Assembly: GCA_029204225.1 (NCBI GenBank)
Contig: CM055108.1
Location: 23,966,749 to 24,030,748, forward strand
Length of the DNA stretch: 64,000 nt
Direction: 5' to 3'
DNA from: Diphasiastrum complanatum
Lineage: Eukaryota > Streptophyta > Lycopodiopsida > Lycopodiales > Lycopodiaceae
The notes under the pieces were generated by a model. It was not told the DNA's origin. It made no database searches and saw only the letters and a list, made by a program, of their open reading frames with translations. Numbering within the stretch: the first letter of the stretch is position 1; each line of letters begins with the position of its first letter. Shown here piece by piece: positions 12,300 through 24,761 of this stretch. The translations under genes were made by a program, and so were the position numbers.

Positions 12300-12300
<1 letters not shown>
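11030..12300 (-). pseudogene. Copia A integrase C-terminus, RT and RNase H
   Basis: From right to left: integrase C-terminal motif KGYKVYIPSLDRFVVSRDV (about 12290-12230), acidic linker, then RT with WILVDRSSKNVIGCKFVFK, KHNARLVAKGYAQVEG, ETFAPVAKMVTIR, MDVSNAFLNG (catalytic Asp region) and SIYGLKQASRSW (11996-11469). After a frameshift come MLIYVDDIILSG (the YVDD box, at 11414) and an RNase H end (HARSKHIEICHHFVREKI). It normally makes element cDNA. It is broken by at least two frameshifts. Confidence 0.85.
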
Positions 12301-13834
<1,534 letters not shown>

Positions 13835-14430
13835 TGTTGGAATTTGATGCTCAACCTCAAATCCATTCAATAATGGGCATCCTGAAAAACCATAAATAGA
13901 AGGCTCGAATTTTTGAGCAGAAGATCGAAAAATTTAGGATTGAACTTTCTAGAATTTTTTGATACCGTATCCACTCGAAAAAATCCTATTTTTTTTTATA
14001 CTTGTAAATTTTGAAACTGTCGGCCAACCCAACGACTTCGCGTTGATAGTCCGCCCAATTTGTACATGCATTAACTATAATGAGGCGGTTGTAATAATTG
14101 CAACAAAAATGATTGTTGTAGATATTTTGTTGTATATCAATCCTAGAATCTTCATCAAAAAGTTTCTTCTGATAATTCTTAATCTGATCAATCCTTTTGT
14201 AGCCAGTGTTATCACACTCAACGATTGTAAGCTGAAGTTATCACTTCAAGCATTGTACTCACTGTTTGATATTAATCAGAGTGCAAATTCTCAGTCTCAC
14301 TACTATATTGTCTCATTGAGCATTTGTCTGAATCATTCAATTTGAATATTCTGTTGCTAACTGTAGCACTTCCAATCCTACACCAAGCTCGCTCATCAGC
14401 TTCTGCTCATTCCCACTACTTTCTGGTACA
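13835..14430 (+). repeat. 3' LTR of copia B
   Basis: It starts TGTTGGAATTTG right after the polypurine tract and appears to end ...TCTGGTACA at 14430, where the minus-strand pre-integrase of copia A resumes. TTGGT (14431-14435) would be the target duplication. Confidence 0.65.
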
Positions 14431-14436
14431 TTGGTT

Positions 14437-15060
14437 TCATCTAGTGCCTTTAGCAATAACCTTGCCTTTCTTCTTTATGTAACAATCATTAGAAGTGAAT
14501 TCCATACAAAAGCCATTATCAACCATTTGCCCAACACTAAGTAGATTCTTAGTGATGCTAGGAATGTACAAGACTCCATCAACATTGATCCTCTTTGAGG
14601 ATCCTAAGCACAAGGGCATAGAACCTACTCCTACCTTACAAACGTCATCATTTGTTGTAAAAATAGACTTGATAGGCCCTTCTAAGACAAAAGAAATGAA
14701 AAGTACTCCCTCTTGCTTGTCACGTGGGAACTTGCCCCACTATCTATCCACCATGGATCTTTCCCCTTGAAACTTCTTGAAGCATTCTGAGGCATAGTGC
14801 CCCATCTTGCTACAATGATGCTTCAAGGCAAGAAGCGTTGTAGTGTTCTTTGACTCATAAACCTTTTTAAGGGACTCCCAAACCTCTTGGGCCGAGGTAC
14901 ACTCTCCTACTTCCTTTAGGAGCTCATTGGCTACATTCATTTTAATACAATGAAGGGCTAGTTTGCACCTCTTCTTGTATTTAGTGGATTCTTGAGGGCG
15001 GATATGCTCATCCTCCTCCCCATTAACTATGTCCAGCAAATAGTGCATTACAAGGACTTA
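14437..15060 (-). pseudogene. Copia A gag and pre-integrase
   Basis: On the minus strand, gag residues (CKLALHCIKMNVANELLKEV, SAQEVWESLKKVYESKN) lead into a shortened knuckle (CSKMGHYASECFKKF, C-x4-H-x4-C remaining). A decayed protease start follows, then the pre-integrase domain (VDGVLYIPSITKNLLSVGQM, 14619-14437). The normal central gag between the helical part and the knuckle is deleted. Gag packages element RNA. Confidence 0.75.
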
Positions 15061-15652
15061 AATTGACTCCTCGATCTAAACTTCACAAGGCTTATATAGA
15101 TCCAATAAACCTGAAAAAGAATGATCTAATTGCTCATAAATGACATTCTAAATCACTCTTATAAGATCAAGTTGAACCTTTATATAAGAATCAAAACAAT
15201 CTACGTTCCAAGCACAAGCTACAAAGGTCACAATTTTTATAAAAAATTGATCTTAATGATGAGTAAAAGCAAATTGATTTGGAATGAAACTAAATCACTC
15301 TTGGGAGGTCTCTCATACACTTGAGAAGAACCTAAATCAGCTCCAAAAGCTTTAATCCTTCTATCTTTCCAATGCTTGAATGCTACTCCTCGAGATTGTC
15401 TCCAAAACTCGCCTTTAATCAAATATGAGAAAGCAAGCAAAACTTGCTAATTTGATCTTGTAGACAAGAAATGACTTGAACCTAGTTTTAGAAGCCTAAA
15501 CACCCTTTGATCATATCCTACAAGAACTCAATTTGATCAATAATGGAGATACAAATCATAGATAATCATAAAGGATCAATCAATGCCTTGAATTGTCAAA
15601 ATCTATGATGCTAGTGAATCAAATTGCAAGAATTTAGCTCATTTCGTAACAA

Positions 15653-15665
15653 GGCTCTAATACCA
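15653..15665 (-). other. Primer-binding site of copia A (initiator Met tRNA)
   Basis: TGGTATTAGAGCC on the minus strand, 3 nt inside the 5' LTR, matches the usual TGGTATCAGAGC copia primer site with one substitution. Confidence 0.8.
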
Positions 15666-15668
15666 TTT

Positions 15669-16258
15669 TGAAAATGTAGCAAAAGGACTCTAATAAATTA
15701 GAAATGATGGAGAAAACACCTTGAATGGATCCAATTGTGAGCCTATAGCAAAAACACCAACCAATTTAGTGTTTCCTAGCTTCACCTTGGCTTGAACTCC
15801 ACTTCTAGGCTCAAAATCATGCAATATCCTTCACACGTGTGAAAGTACAGACTGAAACATGAAGAGTACAGTACCTGAACTTGCAAATCAATCCCACAAT
15901 TTCAAAGTACTCAACACAAATAGCAACTATCAAGCATATAGATCACCAACAACATTGGTAGATAGAAAACCAAAATTTTACTCATAATTTGATGGAGAAA
16001 CCATCACATATTTATACATTAGTAGCTCGGATTTGATCATTTTAGGGCTTCTCTGAACTTTTCATAACCTAACCCTAACATCTAACCTAATTGATCATTG
16101 GATCCACACTAATTAGGGGGGTCTTGATCTCGAGATCCAAAAATAATGAAAAACATGCTATTTTTGGGTCCTATTTTCTCTCTACCCTATCTAAGCACTT
16201 TTTGGCCTTATTTCAAATGTGCCATTATGATGTAGGATGTAGAATGAGACTTTAGAAA
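15669..16258 (-). repeat. 5' LTR of copia A (outer end lost)
   Basis: It ends ...TTTTCA at 15669 on its own strand and shares most of its sequence with 10441-11006. The match breaks at 16258, where an unrelated copia pre-integrase fragment begins. It holds about 130 bp (16030-16160) missing from the other LTR. Confidence 0.75.
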
Positions 16259-16560
16259 CTATCTTGTAAAATTTAAGTATGCAATTATCATTCTTGAAAA
16301 TGGAACAAAGACTATGCTTGATGTGGACATCCAAACCACTTTGCACAAGTTGACCAACACTTAGCATATTTTTGGTGATTGATGGTACATAAAGAGCATT
16401 TTCTAGATCCGTACTTTTTGAAGATTCTAGACACAAAGAGATGGTACCAACACCATCTAAATGCAACTACAAATTCCCCTTGATAAGGTCCCAGAAAATT
16501 GTGTCTTTTGGATATCTTATGGTGTGCAAATTTCCTCCATCAAACTTTTGTAGATCCTTA
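16230..16560 (-). pseudogene. Copia pre-integrase fragment
   Basis: A minus-strand frame reads LENALYVPSITKNMLSVGQL, the conserved motif before copia integrase, followed by a Cys/His-poor remainder. It belongs to a different copia from copia A, since it abuts the outer side of copia A's 5' LTR. Confidence 0.7.
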
Positions 16561-16785
16561 TGTGCCTCTTCTGTTAAACTTAGAAAAGGAATTATTTTCA
16601 TAAATTAATTAGATGCTACGTTGGCTCACTTCACATGTAATGTCAAGTGCTCAACTTTTCTTTGTATTTTGGAGGCACCTCCGGAAGCATAATTTTCATG
16701 TAGTTTATAATCATATTTTTTGGTGAACCTTTTCGTCATAACTTTCAAGTGTACATCCAATGAAAAGTTGACACATATCACATAA

Positions 16786-16941
16786 TGGAATGTGCATGTG
16801 GACAGCCAATGATGGACTGCCACATGTCACATGTGCATGTGGACAGCCAATGACAGATTGCCACATGGCACATGAACATTTCAACAAAATGTGCATGTGC
16901 CATGTGGCAGTCTGTCATTGGGTGTCCACATGCATATTTTG
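16786..16941. repeat. Tandem plus inverted repeat rich in CCAAT and GTGCATGTGG
   Basis: Two direct copies of a unit containing GCATGTGGACAGCCAATGA (from about 16791 and 16832) are followed by an inverted copy (about 16889-16941). The second copy and the inverted copy can fold into a long hairpin with a very short loop. Confidence 0.75.
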
Positions 16942-17199
16942 TTGAATTTTTTTTCAAAAAATTTGCACCAAATATGGAAATGTAAAAAATTAAACTAAAT
17001 TTAATTTTTTTTTTGCACATGGCCTTATGCAAGAGAAGGCCTTGCCTTTCCTCAGACATTCCACCTTGGTACGTCGGAGCCCCTCAGGGTTTTGCCCTTG
17101 AGCATCTGCCTCCCATAGTGGAAGGCCCTAGGAGTAAGATGAACTCCATCACTCAACCTTATAAATATTGTTATGAACCTAAATGGAAGCTTAGATATT

Positions 17200-17520
17200 T
17201 ATTAATGTAACATGTTTTTTCTTAGATGTGGGCTTTTTCAGTAGGTCAACCAACATTATGTCAGTATGACAGTAAATTATTTCCACTTTTTTGTCCTGAA
17301 CTTTCTCTCTCACAAAATGAAATTATATATTTATATGCTTAGTTCTAGAGTGAAACATGGATTCATGGAATGTGCAATGCAACTTTGATTGTCACAATGC
17401 AATGGAGTTGGTCTAACCTGTTGAAATTTCAGATCTTGTAGTAGTCTTTTGAGCCAGATGATTTCTTTTACTACTTGAGTGGCTGCAACATATTTGAACT
17501 TTGCGGATGACAAAAAAATG
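17200..17520 (-). pseudogene. Copia RNase H fragment
   Basis: The minus strand reads SSAKFKYVAATQVVKEIIWL, LLQDLKFQQVRP and HCDNQSCIAHSMNP, the end of a copia RNase H domain, then a decayed tail. It lies next to gypsy remnants on the right, so this is a junction of two broken elements. Confidence 0.75.
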
Positions 17521-17574
17521 TATTTATGCTTTGGATTGTTCCATAAAATGTGTCCTACATATCTTCCATAGTTT

Positions 17575-17860
17575 GATTATTCCTTTCTGTTTGGCAATTT
17601 GATCCAGGATAATTAGTAGAACTGAAAGTAAGGGAAGTTTCCAAATTATGAAATATGTGCTAATCATAAGTGATCTGTGAACTTAGGATCTCTATGACTA
17701 ACAATGTCACTCGGTAGTCCATACAGTCGAAATAATCTTTCAACAATGATCTAGGCTAATTCAAAAGCCTTAACAATTAACTTCGATGCCATTCTATCCA
17801 ATTCATCAAAGTACTTTGGAGTTCGGTGTGGATTTAGCTTCTTCCTCTTCTTGGTTTTTG
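17575..17860 (-). pseudogene. Ty3/gypsy integrase fragment
   Basis: The minus strand reads KLIVKAFELA, VERLFRLYGLPSDIVSHRDP and KFTDHL, with the middle catalytic Asp of the D-D-E integrase, and then a strand matching the region of the catalytic Glu with stops. The order and the sequence SDIVSxRDPKFT are diagnostic of gypsy rather than copia. Confidence 0.7.
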
Positions 17861-18345
17861 AGGTGGATGGAATTTGTTGAAATTGCCTCCTAGACGCCCC
17901 ATTGTGGAATCATATGCTTCGCTATTCGACAAGCATCCTTGAGGTTTTGAAGCACATTTCTTTTGCATTCGTTCTAGCAATCCTAGGACAAATTGCCATA
18001 ATGCCAATTTCGGATCAAATGATGGAACTCAATTCTAGAAATCCATGAGTTCTTGGATACAAGAATCTAAACTCTTACTTTCCATCTTGCAGTTATGAAT
18101 TTTTGATAGTAGTTGACATCAATGATGAAAGCTTTTTTGAAGACTTCTGTAAATGCATCCCATGTAGTGGGTTTGACGGTCATGTCACGCCACCATGAAG
18201 ACGCCTTACAATGAAGATATCCTAGGGCAATTGCTAGAAAAATGATGCAATAGGTGTCATTGTTGCATGTTATAATCTCTAAATTGGGCATGTGTGAACG
18301 ACTAGATGTGCATTCATGATTAGCTCTCAATGTCAATCTTGAGAT
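17861..18345 (-). pseudogene. Ty3/gypsy gag fragment
   Basis: The minus strand shows ALGYLHCKASSWWRDM, PTTWDAFTEVFKKAFI and DVNYYQKF, the gypsy gag core with its W-W and TW...F...F pattern, then a charged tail with stops. RT is absent between this and the integrase piece, so the element lost its middle. Confidence 0.65.
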
Positions 18346-18683
18346 CTTTTTATATATACAATCCATCTCTCATAGTAATGCCTTAGAATTTTTGAGAGCA
18401 GATTGGCAATCTTGAGCTTCTTCACTAATTTGTCTTGTGTTTTGTGTTTGTATTGCAATCAAAACTTGATTACTATAATTCTCTGATATTACCTCACGTG
18501 AGTGGGGTCGTATTTCAATATTTCATCATTCTATTTGATTGCTCTTGGTTGTAAGATCCTAGTTTGCTAATCTAGATCAAGATTTGGTGACTAGTTTTGC
18601 ATTGGATAGGTGTGTCAATCAATCAATCACTATTGGAGCCTTATGTAGGTTCATTTATGGTCCTTTGTACTGTACTTTCAACA
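18345..18683 (+). repeat. Copia 5' LTR, 3' portion
   Basis: It ends ...CTTTCAACA at 18683 and is followed at once by TGGTATCAGAGCC. It is the reverse-complement relative of 8682-9020. The left part of the LTR is missing, cut where the gypsy gag begins. Confidence 0.75.
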
Positions 18684-18696
18684 TGGTATCAGAGCC
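18684..18696 (+). other. Primer-binding site (initiator Met tRNA)
   Basis: TGGTATCAGAGCC, an exact match to the typical plant copia primer site, directly after the LTR. Confidence 0.85.
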
Positions 18697-18846
18697 AAGT
18701 ACAAGAGAATAGTTAATGATCATTGGACAATCTATTTCTAACAAGATTTTGCTTGGAAGCTAGTCTTGTAAGGGCGAGTTGTAATTAAGTCTAAAAGTGA
18801 AGATTATTGAACCAAACTTGGTGAGGTCAAAATCCATATTGTCCAC

Positions 18847-19505
18847 TATGAGAGATTTCAACTAGTTTAGTTAAGATTGGTCATAGTAGCTAAGAAATTG
18901 CCAAATACACAAATTGAAGCCAACTTTATATTAGACTTAGAGTTTGACTTTTCACAATTATATTAGTCTAAAATGCATTTGAATAAACACTTTTGGAAAG
19001 TGTGGGAAATGTAGAAGTTGAGTTTGAGTAGATTCAAATTTGAATGTAGGGTACATTGAATCTAGTCCCAAAAATAGTAGGGTTTACATTTTGGAGGGAA
19101 ACCAAGTGGCAACTTAGGTTTAGGACCCGTTATAAAAGGATGTAACACATGGGAAGAGATATCTTTCTCTCTCTCTTATCTCATTCATGCTTATACATGG
19201 TTCTCTTGGGTTCTACTATCGATTGGTGCACTATACTTGTGATATCTTGCAATTCTATGTGTAGAATGATCAATATTTGTTATTTTCATGTTCACACGTG
19301 TCAAATACAGTAGGGTACTATTGTTGTACGGAAAGTAGCTTCTACTTATGTTTTTATTCATGTTTGATCAAGTTCTATTAGAGTTTGCATCTCATTTTTG
19401 TGTAGATGCTAATTTCCCTACATTGGCAAGATTGGTGGATTAGCTTGTTTTTGTAACCAGAGATCTTAGTAGGTTTGGATCTGAATTGATCCCAAATCTT
19501 TCACA
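18847..19505 (+). repeat. 5' LTR of copia C
   Basis: It starts TATGAGAGATTTC (TG mutated to TA relative to the 3' copy) and ends ...CTTTCACA. It contains a TATA-like TATAAAAGG (about 19132) followed by a short CT-rich stretch, as expected for a copia promoter. Confidence 0.8.
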
Positions 19506-19733
19506 TGGTATTAGAGCTTGTGTTTCAAGTTATTAAGAAGGCAATCACATCTATCAATGATTTGGAAAAGATTTCAATGCTAGAGCATGCTAGATTGGAT
19601 TCTACACCAAAATCGAGTTTCTTGCATTTGTAGTTTGGATCTTTTGTAGATCAAAACCCTATATAGGTTTATAAGGTAATGTTACTCTAAATGAGGATGG
19701 TTTGGATGTTCAAGATGCAATGATGATGCCTTT

Positions 19734-21310
19734 GTGATGTCTTCATGTATGCTTGCTAATGATGGAGATCTAGATCCATGGTGGATTGATAGAGGAGCAA
19801 GTTCACAAATGACTTTTCACAAAGAGTACTTCACTTCTTTGTTGGCAAATGGAGATGACAAGAGGGTGATCTACACGGCCAATGATGGTGAGTGTGCAAT
19901 CAAAGGGATTGGCACAATTCCTATTTCTCTCTCTACAAATAGAAATGTTTATTAGGAGGATGTCTTGTTTATTCCATCTATTACCAAGAATTTGCTTAGT
20001 GTGAGTCCATTGCTAAGTAAAGGCCTCAAAGTTGAGTTTGATGGAGTCTATGCTTGTATGATCAAAAGGAAGGCTGTCTTGATTGGAAAAGGTAAAAGAC
20101 AAGGGAAGTTGTTCAAACTATATGCTTGTGTTATTACTAACCAAGTTGGATGTGTTGCAAGAGAGCATATACCTATTCATTTGGTTTGGCATATAAGGAT
20201 GGAACACCTCAACTTCAAGTCATTGGAGGTAATGGCTAGAAAGAAGATTGTGATAGGTCTTCTAAGTTCCTTAAGTGACATCAATCATGTTCGTGAGTCT
20301 TGTGCTTTGTCTAAGTCACATAGACTACCTTATACTAGACCTACAAAGCCTTTTCAAATTGTACATTTGGATATTCATGGAATTACTACAATTAGCAATA
20401 GTGGAGCTAAGATGTATGTAACTTTCATTGATGATTCTAGTAGATTTTGCTGGATCTATCTACTAAAGAGCAAGGATGAAGTGTATGATGTCTTTGTTAA
20501 GTTCAAGAATGCAAAGGAGAACCAATTTTCCAAAAGGATCAAGTGCTTAAGAAGTGACAATGGTGGTGAGTACATATCTACCAAGTTCAAGGCCTTTTGT
20601 GATGAGCATGGGATCAAGAGGGAGTATACAACACCAAGGACCCACAACAAAATGGAGTGGCTAAAAGGAAGAATAGGACTTTATGTGAAAGTGCTAAAGC
20701 CATGAGGTTAAGTGCTAGTCTTGATAAACCATTTTGGGATCAAGCTTTGTTGTGTGCCAATTTCTTGTGCAATAGTGGCCAAGTGCTATTTTGGATGGAA
20801 GGACACCTTTTGAGATGCTATTCAAGAGGAGACTTAGTGTCAACTTTCTAAGAACTTTTGGATGCACATGCTATGTCAACATCACTCTTGATGAAAGGAC
20901 CAAGGAGGATCCATCCTTCAAGGAAAGGTAATTTTGTTGGATATAGTGAAGTGAGTAAAGCCTACAAGGTTTAATTTCCTTCTACTAACAAAGTGATTGT
21001 TGGTAGAGATGTCATTTTTTATGAGGGGAACATTCCAAAAGTGTCTTCAAGTACTATCGATGACGATGTGGATGGATCTAACATTCTTGATGTTGATGTA
21101 AAGGATCCTACTTTAGATGGTGATGATGATGGACCTTCATCAAGTCAAAAGCCAAGGAGAACATCACGGAAAAGACCGCCTTCAAGGCTCACATATGATG
21201 AAAAGGGTAAGAAAGTAGTTTCCGGAAATTATTTTGCTTTCCTAAAATCTTTTGATGAACCTACAATTGTAGATGAATCAAGGAAAGAATAGGAGTGAAT
21301 CCAAGCAATG
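19734..21310 (+). pseudogene. Copia C protease-integrase
   Basis: The protease region reads WWIDRGASSQMTF, where the catalytic D-S-G is altered to D-R-G. Pre-integrase (FIPSITKNLLSVSPLL) and the zinc domain (HLVWHIRMEHLNFKSL) follow. The catalytic core has HLDIHG, a conserved strand TFIDDSSRFCWIYLLKSKDE and SDNGGEY; a frameshift near 20650 disrupts the third acidic position and RKNRTL. The C-terminal domain resumes at 20993 (VGRDVIF) with an acidic/Ser-rich linker to FAFLKSFDEPT and the first residues of RT (AMDLEYQALMENE). Stops at 19953 and 21290 and the shift make it inactive. Confidence 0.85.
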
Positions 21311-22005
21311 GATCTTGAGTATCAAGCTCTTATGGAGAATGAAACATCGTTTAGTAGAACTTCTTGTGTAGATGGAGCTATGCAAGTGGATGGATGTTAT
21401 CCTGCTGTAAAATCAAGTAATGGATCTGGAAACCAAAGTTTGTTCAATTACTTTGATGGTCAAGTTGAAGATCAAGAGGTTGATCTCGAAGAGTATCAAC
21501 AAGGCAAAAAGGAAGTTGGCAATTTGGAGCTAGTCAAGAGCATCAAAGGAGAGTCAATTGGCAAAGATGTTTTAGATCTGTTTTTGCAGGCTATTGAAGA
21601 CTCAAGTAAGGTCAAAGGAGCAGCAAGGAAGTGTTTTTCAAGTTTCTTTACTAGTTCTATCTCATGTTTGATCATTTTCATGTGGGTGTGTGCAAATTGT
21701 CAAGATATGGTCAAACTAGCTACATTGGTGAACATCATTCTGATGTTGGATTTGTACTAGCATTTTTGGCTGGTTTTGTTGATGGAAATGAAGCTATTGG
21801 AGGTTCATTATGTCACTCATTCATGGTCAAGTCATCAAGGTATGATAATATCTTGAGGCAAGATGGAGATGGAGGCTCATTCATGGAGTTTCATGGTGGA
21901 TACATGACAACAAAGGACAAAGAAGGAGGAGACATGCAAGAAAATGTTGATCACTCACATTTATTGTTTGTTTGCTGTATTTTTCCAAAGAGTTCAGAGT
22001 TGTAA
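21308..22005 (+). other. Unrelated cargo replacing copia RT/RNase H
   Basis: After the first RT residues (ending near 21347) copia similarity stops. An uninterrupted frame continues to 21757, encoding about 135 non-copia residues: an acidic helix-rich part (VEDQEVDLEEYQQGKKEVGN), ESIGKDVLDLFLQAIEDS, and a hydrophobic end with a possible membrane segment (SSISCLIIFMW). A second open frame overlaps at 21664-22005. I recognise neither. It may be a captured host fragment. Confidence 0.5.
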
Positions 22006-22237
22006 GCATGGTGGAATTATTTCATTTACATTCAATTTGATTCTTCATGTACTAGTTACTTCTTGACATGTAAAATTGATGTAAGAAATAGTGAAGCATC
22101 CCAAGTGGACACTATTCTCTATATCAATTGTGAAAGCTTCTTTAGAACATTAGAAAGGAGGTAGATACTTAGGATGGAGATCATTCTAGAGTTGGATCAA
22201 AGTTCTATGATTAAGCTAAAACTAGTTGAAGAGGGAA

Positions 22238-22903
<666 letters not shown>

Positions 22904-22914
22904 TTAGTATGCCT

Positions 22915-24761
22915 TTGATTGGATTGGACTTTTTGTCATCAAATATAATTAATCTAGGCTGGATTCAATCCCTCTGAAAGTGATTTACATGTCTTGAAAA
23001 ACCGTCAAGAGAAAGGAGTAAGATTTAGCCATGTTTTTGTCCAAAAATGGTGAAAATTGATAGGATTCGGACAAGGAATTTCATAGGCCAATTTTTTTTA
23101 TGTTTTAAATAACATTTATTAATAGTAATTGTAAGTTTTTTTTATTTTTTTGTGATACTAATCATTAATTTGTCTTTTAATACAGGCATAAATTATTCAG
23201 TTCAAGAGGCCCTAGTAACAGAGTTAAACTGCAAAGATTTTGAGGAGTGCTAGAGGCTTTATCCTCTGAGCAGTAAAAATGAAGCCCTCACTCTTTTTTT
23301 GATATTGTTCATATGGTATTCACTTCACTCATGCTAGCATAGACATATATTAATTTTTTATTTTAAACATTCATATCTTATGCAAAGCATAGTAATTATA
23401 TTCTCTTTGCTAGGATCTCAAGCCTAGCATATATTTAATTTATTAATTATTTATTATGTTCGTCCTTTGCTAAGCATAGTTGCATTCTCTCTTCTTTCAG
23501 TCGATTGAAGACAAGAAAAATAAAGTCTTTTCAGAGCAATTTAAACGACATATTCTTAAAGCGAAGACAAAAAAAAAAGACAGAGAAAGATTGGCTTGGG
23601 GTGAGACCATTGTCGAGGAGGATTCAACAAAGACATACCTCCCAAAATGTGTCGATGATCAACCATGTTTTTACATTGTGGAAGAAGGAGATTGTAGGGA
23701 GATTTCAAAATTTTTAAAGAAAAGACCCTACACTCTTTGCATAGCAGACATCCCCCATGGATTTCAGATGGAAAAAATCTCTAAATGATGATTCTCCATT
23801 CAAATTCACTGAGATCCACAGTGTGATGCAAGGATTTCTTGAAATCACAACTTCTCCTATTTGGAGAGCTGTAATATTCCATTCAAGTTGGCAGTCGGCT
23901 TCAGTGCAAAAAACTCTTCTAATTTTTGCAATGCTGGGATTGAAAATGTTGTATGGTATGTCTTTAGCTTTCTTAAAACTTAACTTATTATAATTTTTAA
24001 ATATTCTATGCTTAGCATAGATCATTGTTTAAAATAATAATTTACATTCAATATTTCATGCTTAGCATAGCATAGATCATTGTTTAAAATAATAATTATT
24101 TTTTTTTTGTAAGTACAAGCTCAATGTTTGCAATGCTGATGGTGGACGGTTGTGCAATGAAATTGAATACATAACCATTGGTTGTTATTCGTTGGATGAC
24201 AAACGTTCTATGCTGCACTATAACACCACCGGGCTGATCAGCTTTGGGAACTTGTTCCAATTTCCAGCAATAACAAAGAAGTTGAAAAATCCGATGACAA
24301 GTTCTGTGGCTTGTCCTTATCAAAAGCCAGAATAATTAATTAATCATCTTGTTAAAATTTTTTCACACCCAGCAGATTGGGTTTTAGATTTGTTTGGCGG
24401 TAGCGGCGGTGTGCAAAAAGACAGACATGTTAATGTTGTAGAATTAGATTCTAGCTTAGTAGAATTTGTAAGAATACGAATGAAGTCTACCTTAGTTTTG
24501 TCAGATGAATCAACTGAGGTAGGAAAGTCTATAGAATCTGACGAAGACTCTGTAATTCCACTATCAAAACAACCACAACCTTCCGCTAGTGAGAAAGTGG
24601 GTGATACAGGGGAGTTTGCAGATGTACTCATTCAAGATTATAATGTTGTAATTGTAGAGAAAACCGTGAAAGAGGTTGTTATTGTTTCTATTGAGGCTCA
24701 TCCAAAAAAGCCCAAAGATGTCAATAACCTTGATGACTTTGGGAATAGTGTACTCATCTGA
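22915..24761 (+). pseudogene. DNA N4/N6 methyltransferase (DPPY class) relic
   Basis: Exon-like blocks read: 22915-23100 (several stops), 23186-23313 (one stop; ends at a GT), 23501-23760 (acceptor TTCTTTCAG; EGDCREISKFLKKRPYTLC then ADIPHGF), a frameshifted block to about 23960 (WRAVIFHSSWQ, NAGIENVVW) and 24115-24761. The last holds NEIEYITIGCYS, CPYQKPE with a stop right after it, then DWVLDLFGGSGG and HVNVVELDSSLVEF, and an acidic tail to 24761. The order DPPY-like motif, QKP, FGGSG is the beta-type arrangement of bacterial-style DNA amino-methyltransferases. DPPY is altered to DIPH. Stops and shifts show a dead gene. The 5' end is cut by copia C. The target base cannot be inferred. Confidence 0.7.

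Noticed and set aside
16786-16941. CRISPR-like array
   Set aside because: Only two direct units without regular spacers, in a eukaryotic genome.
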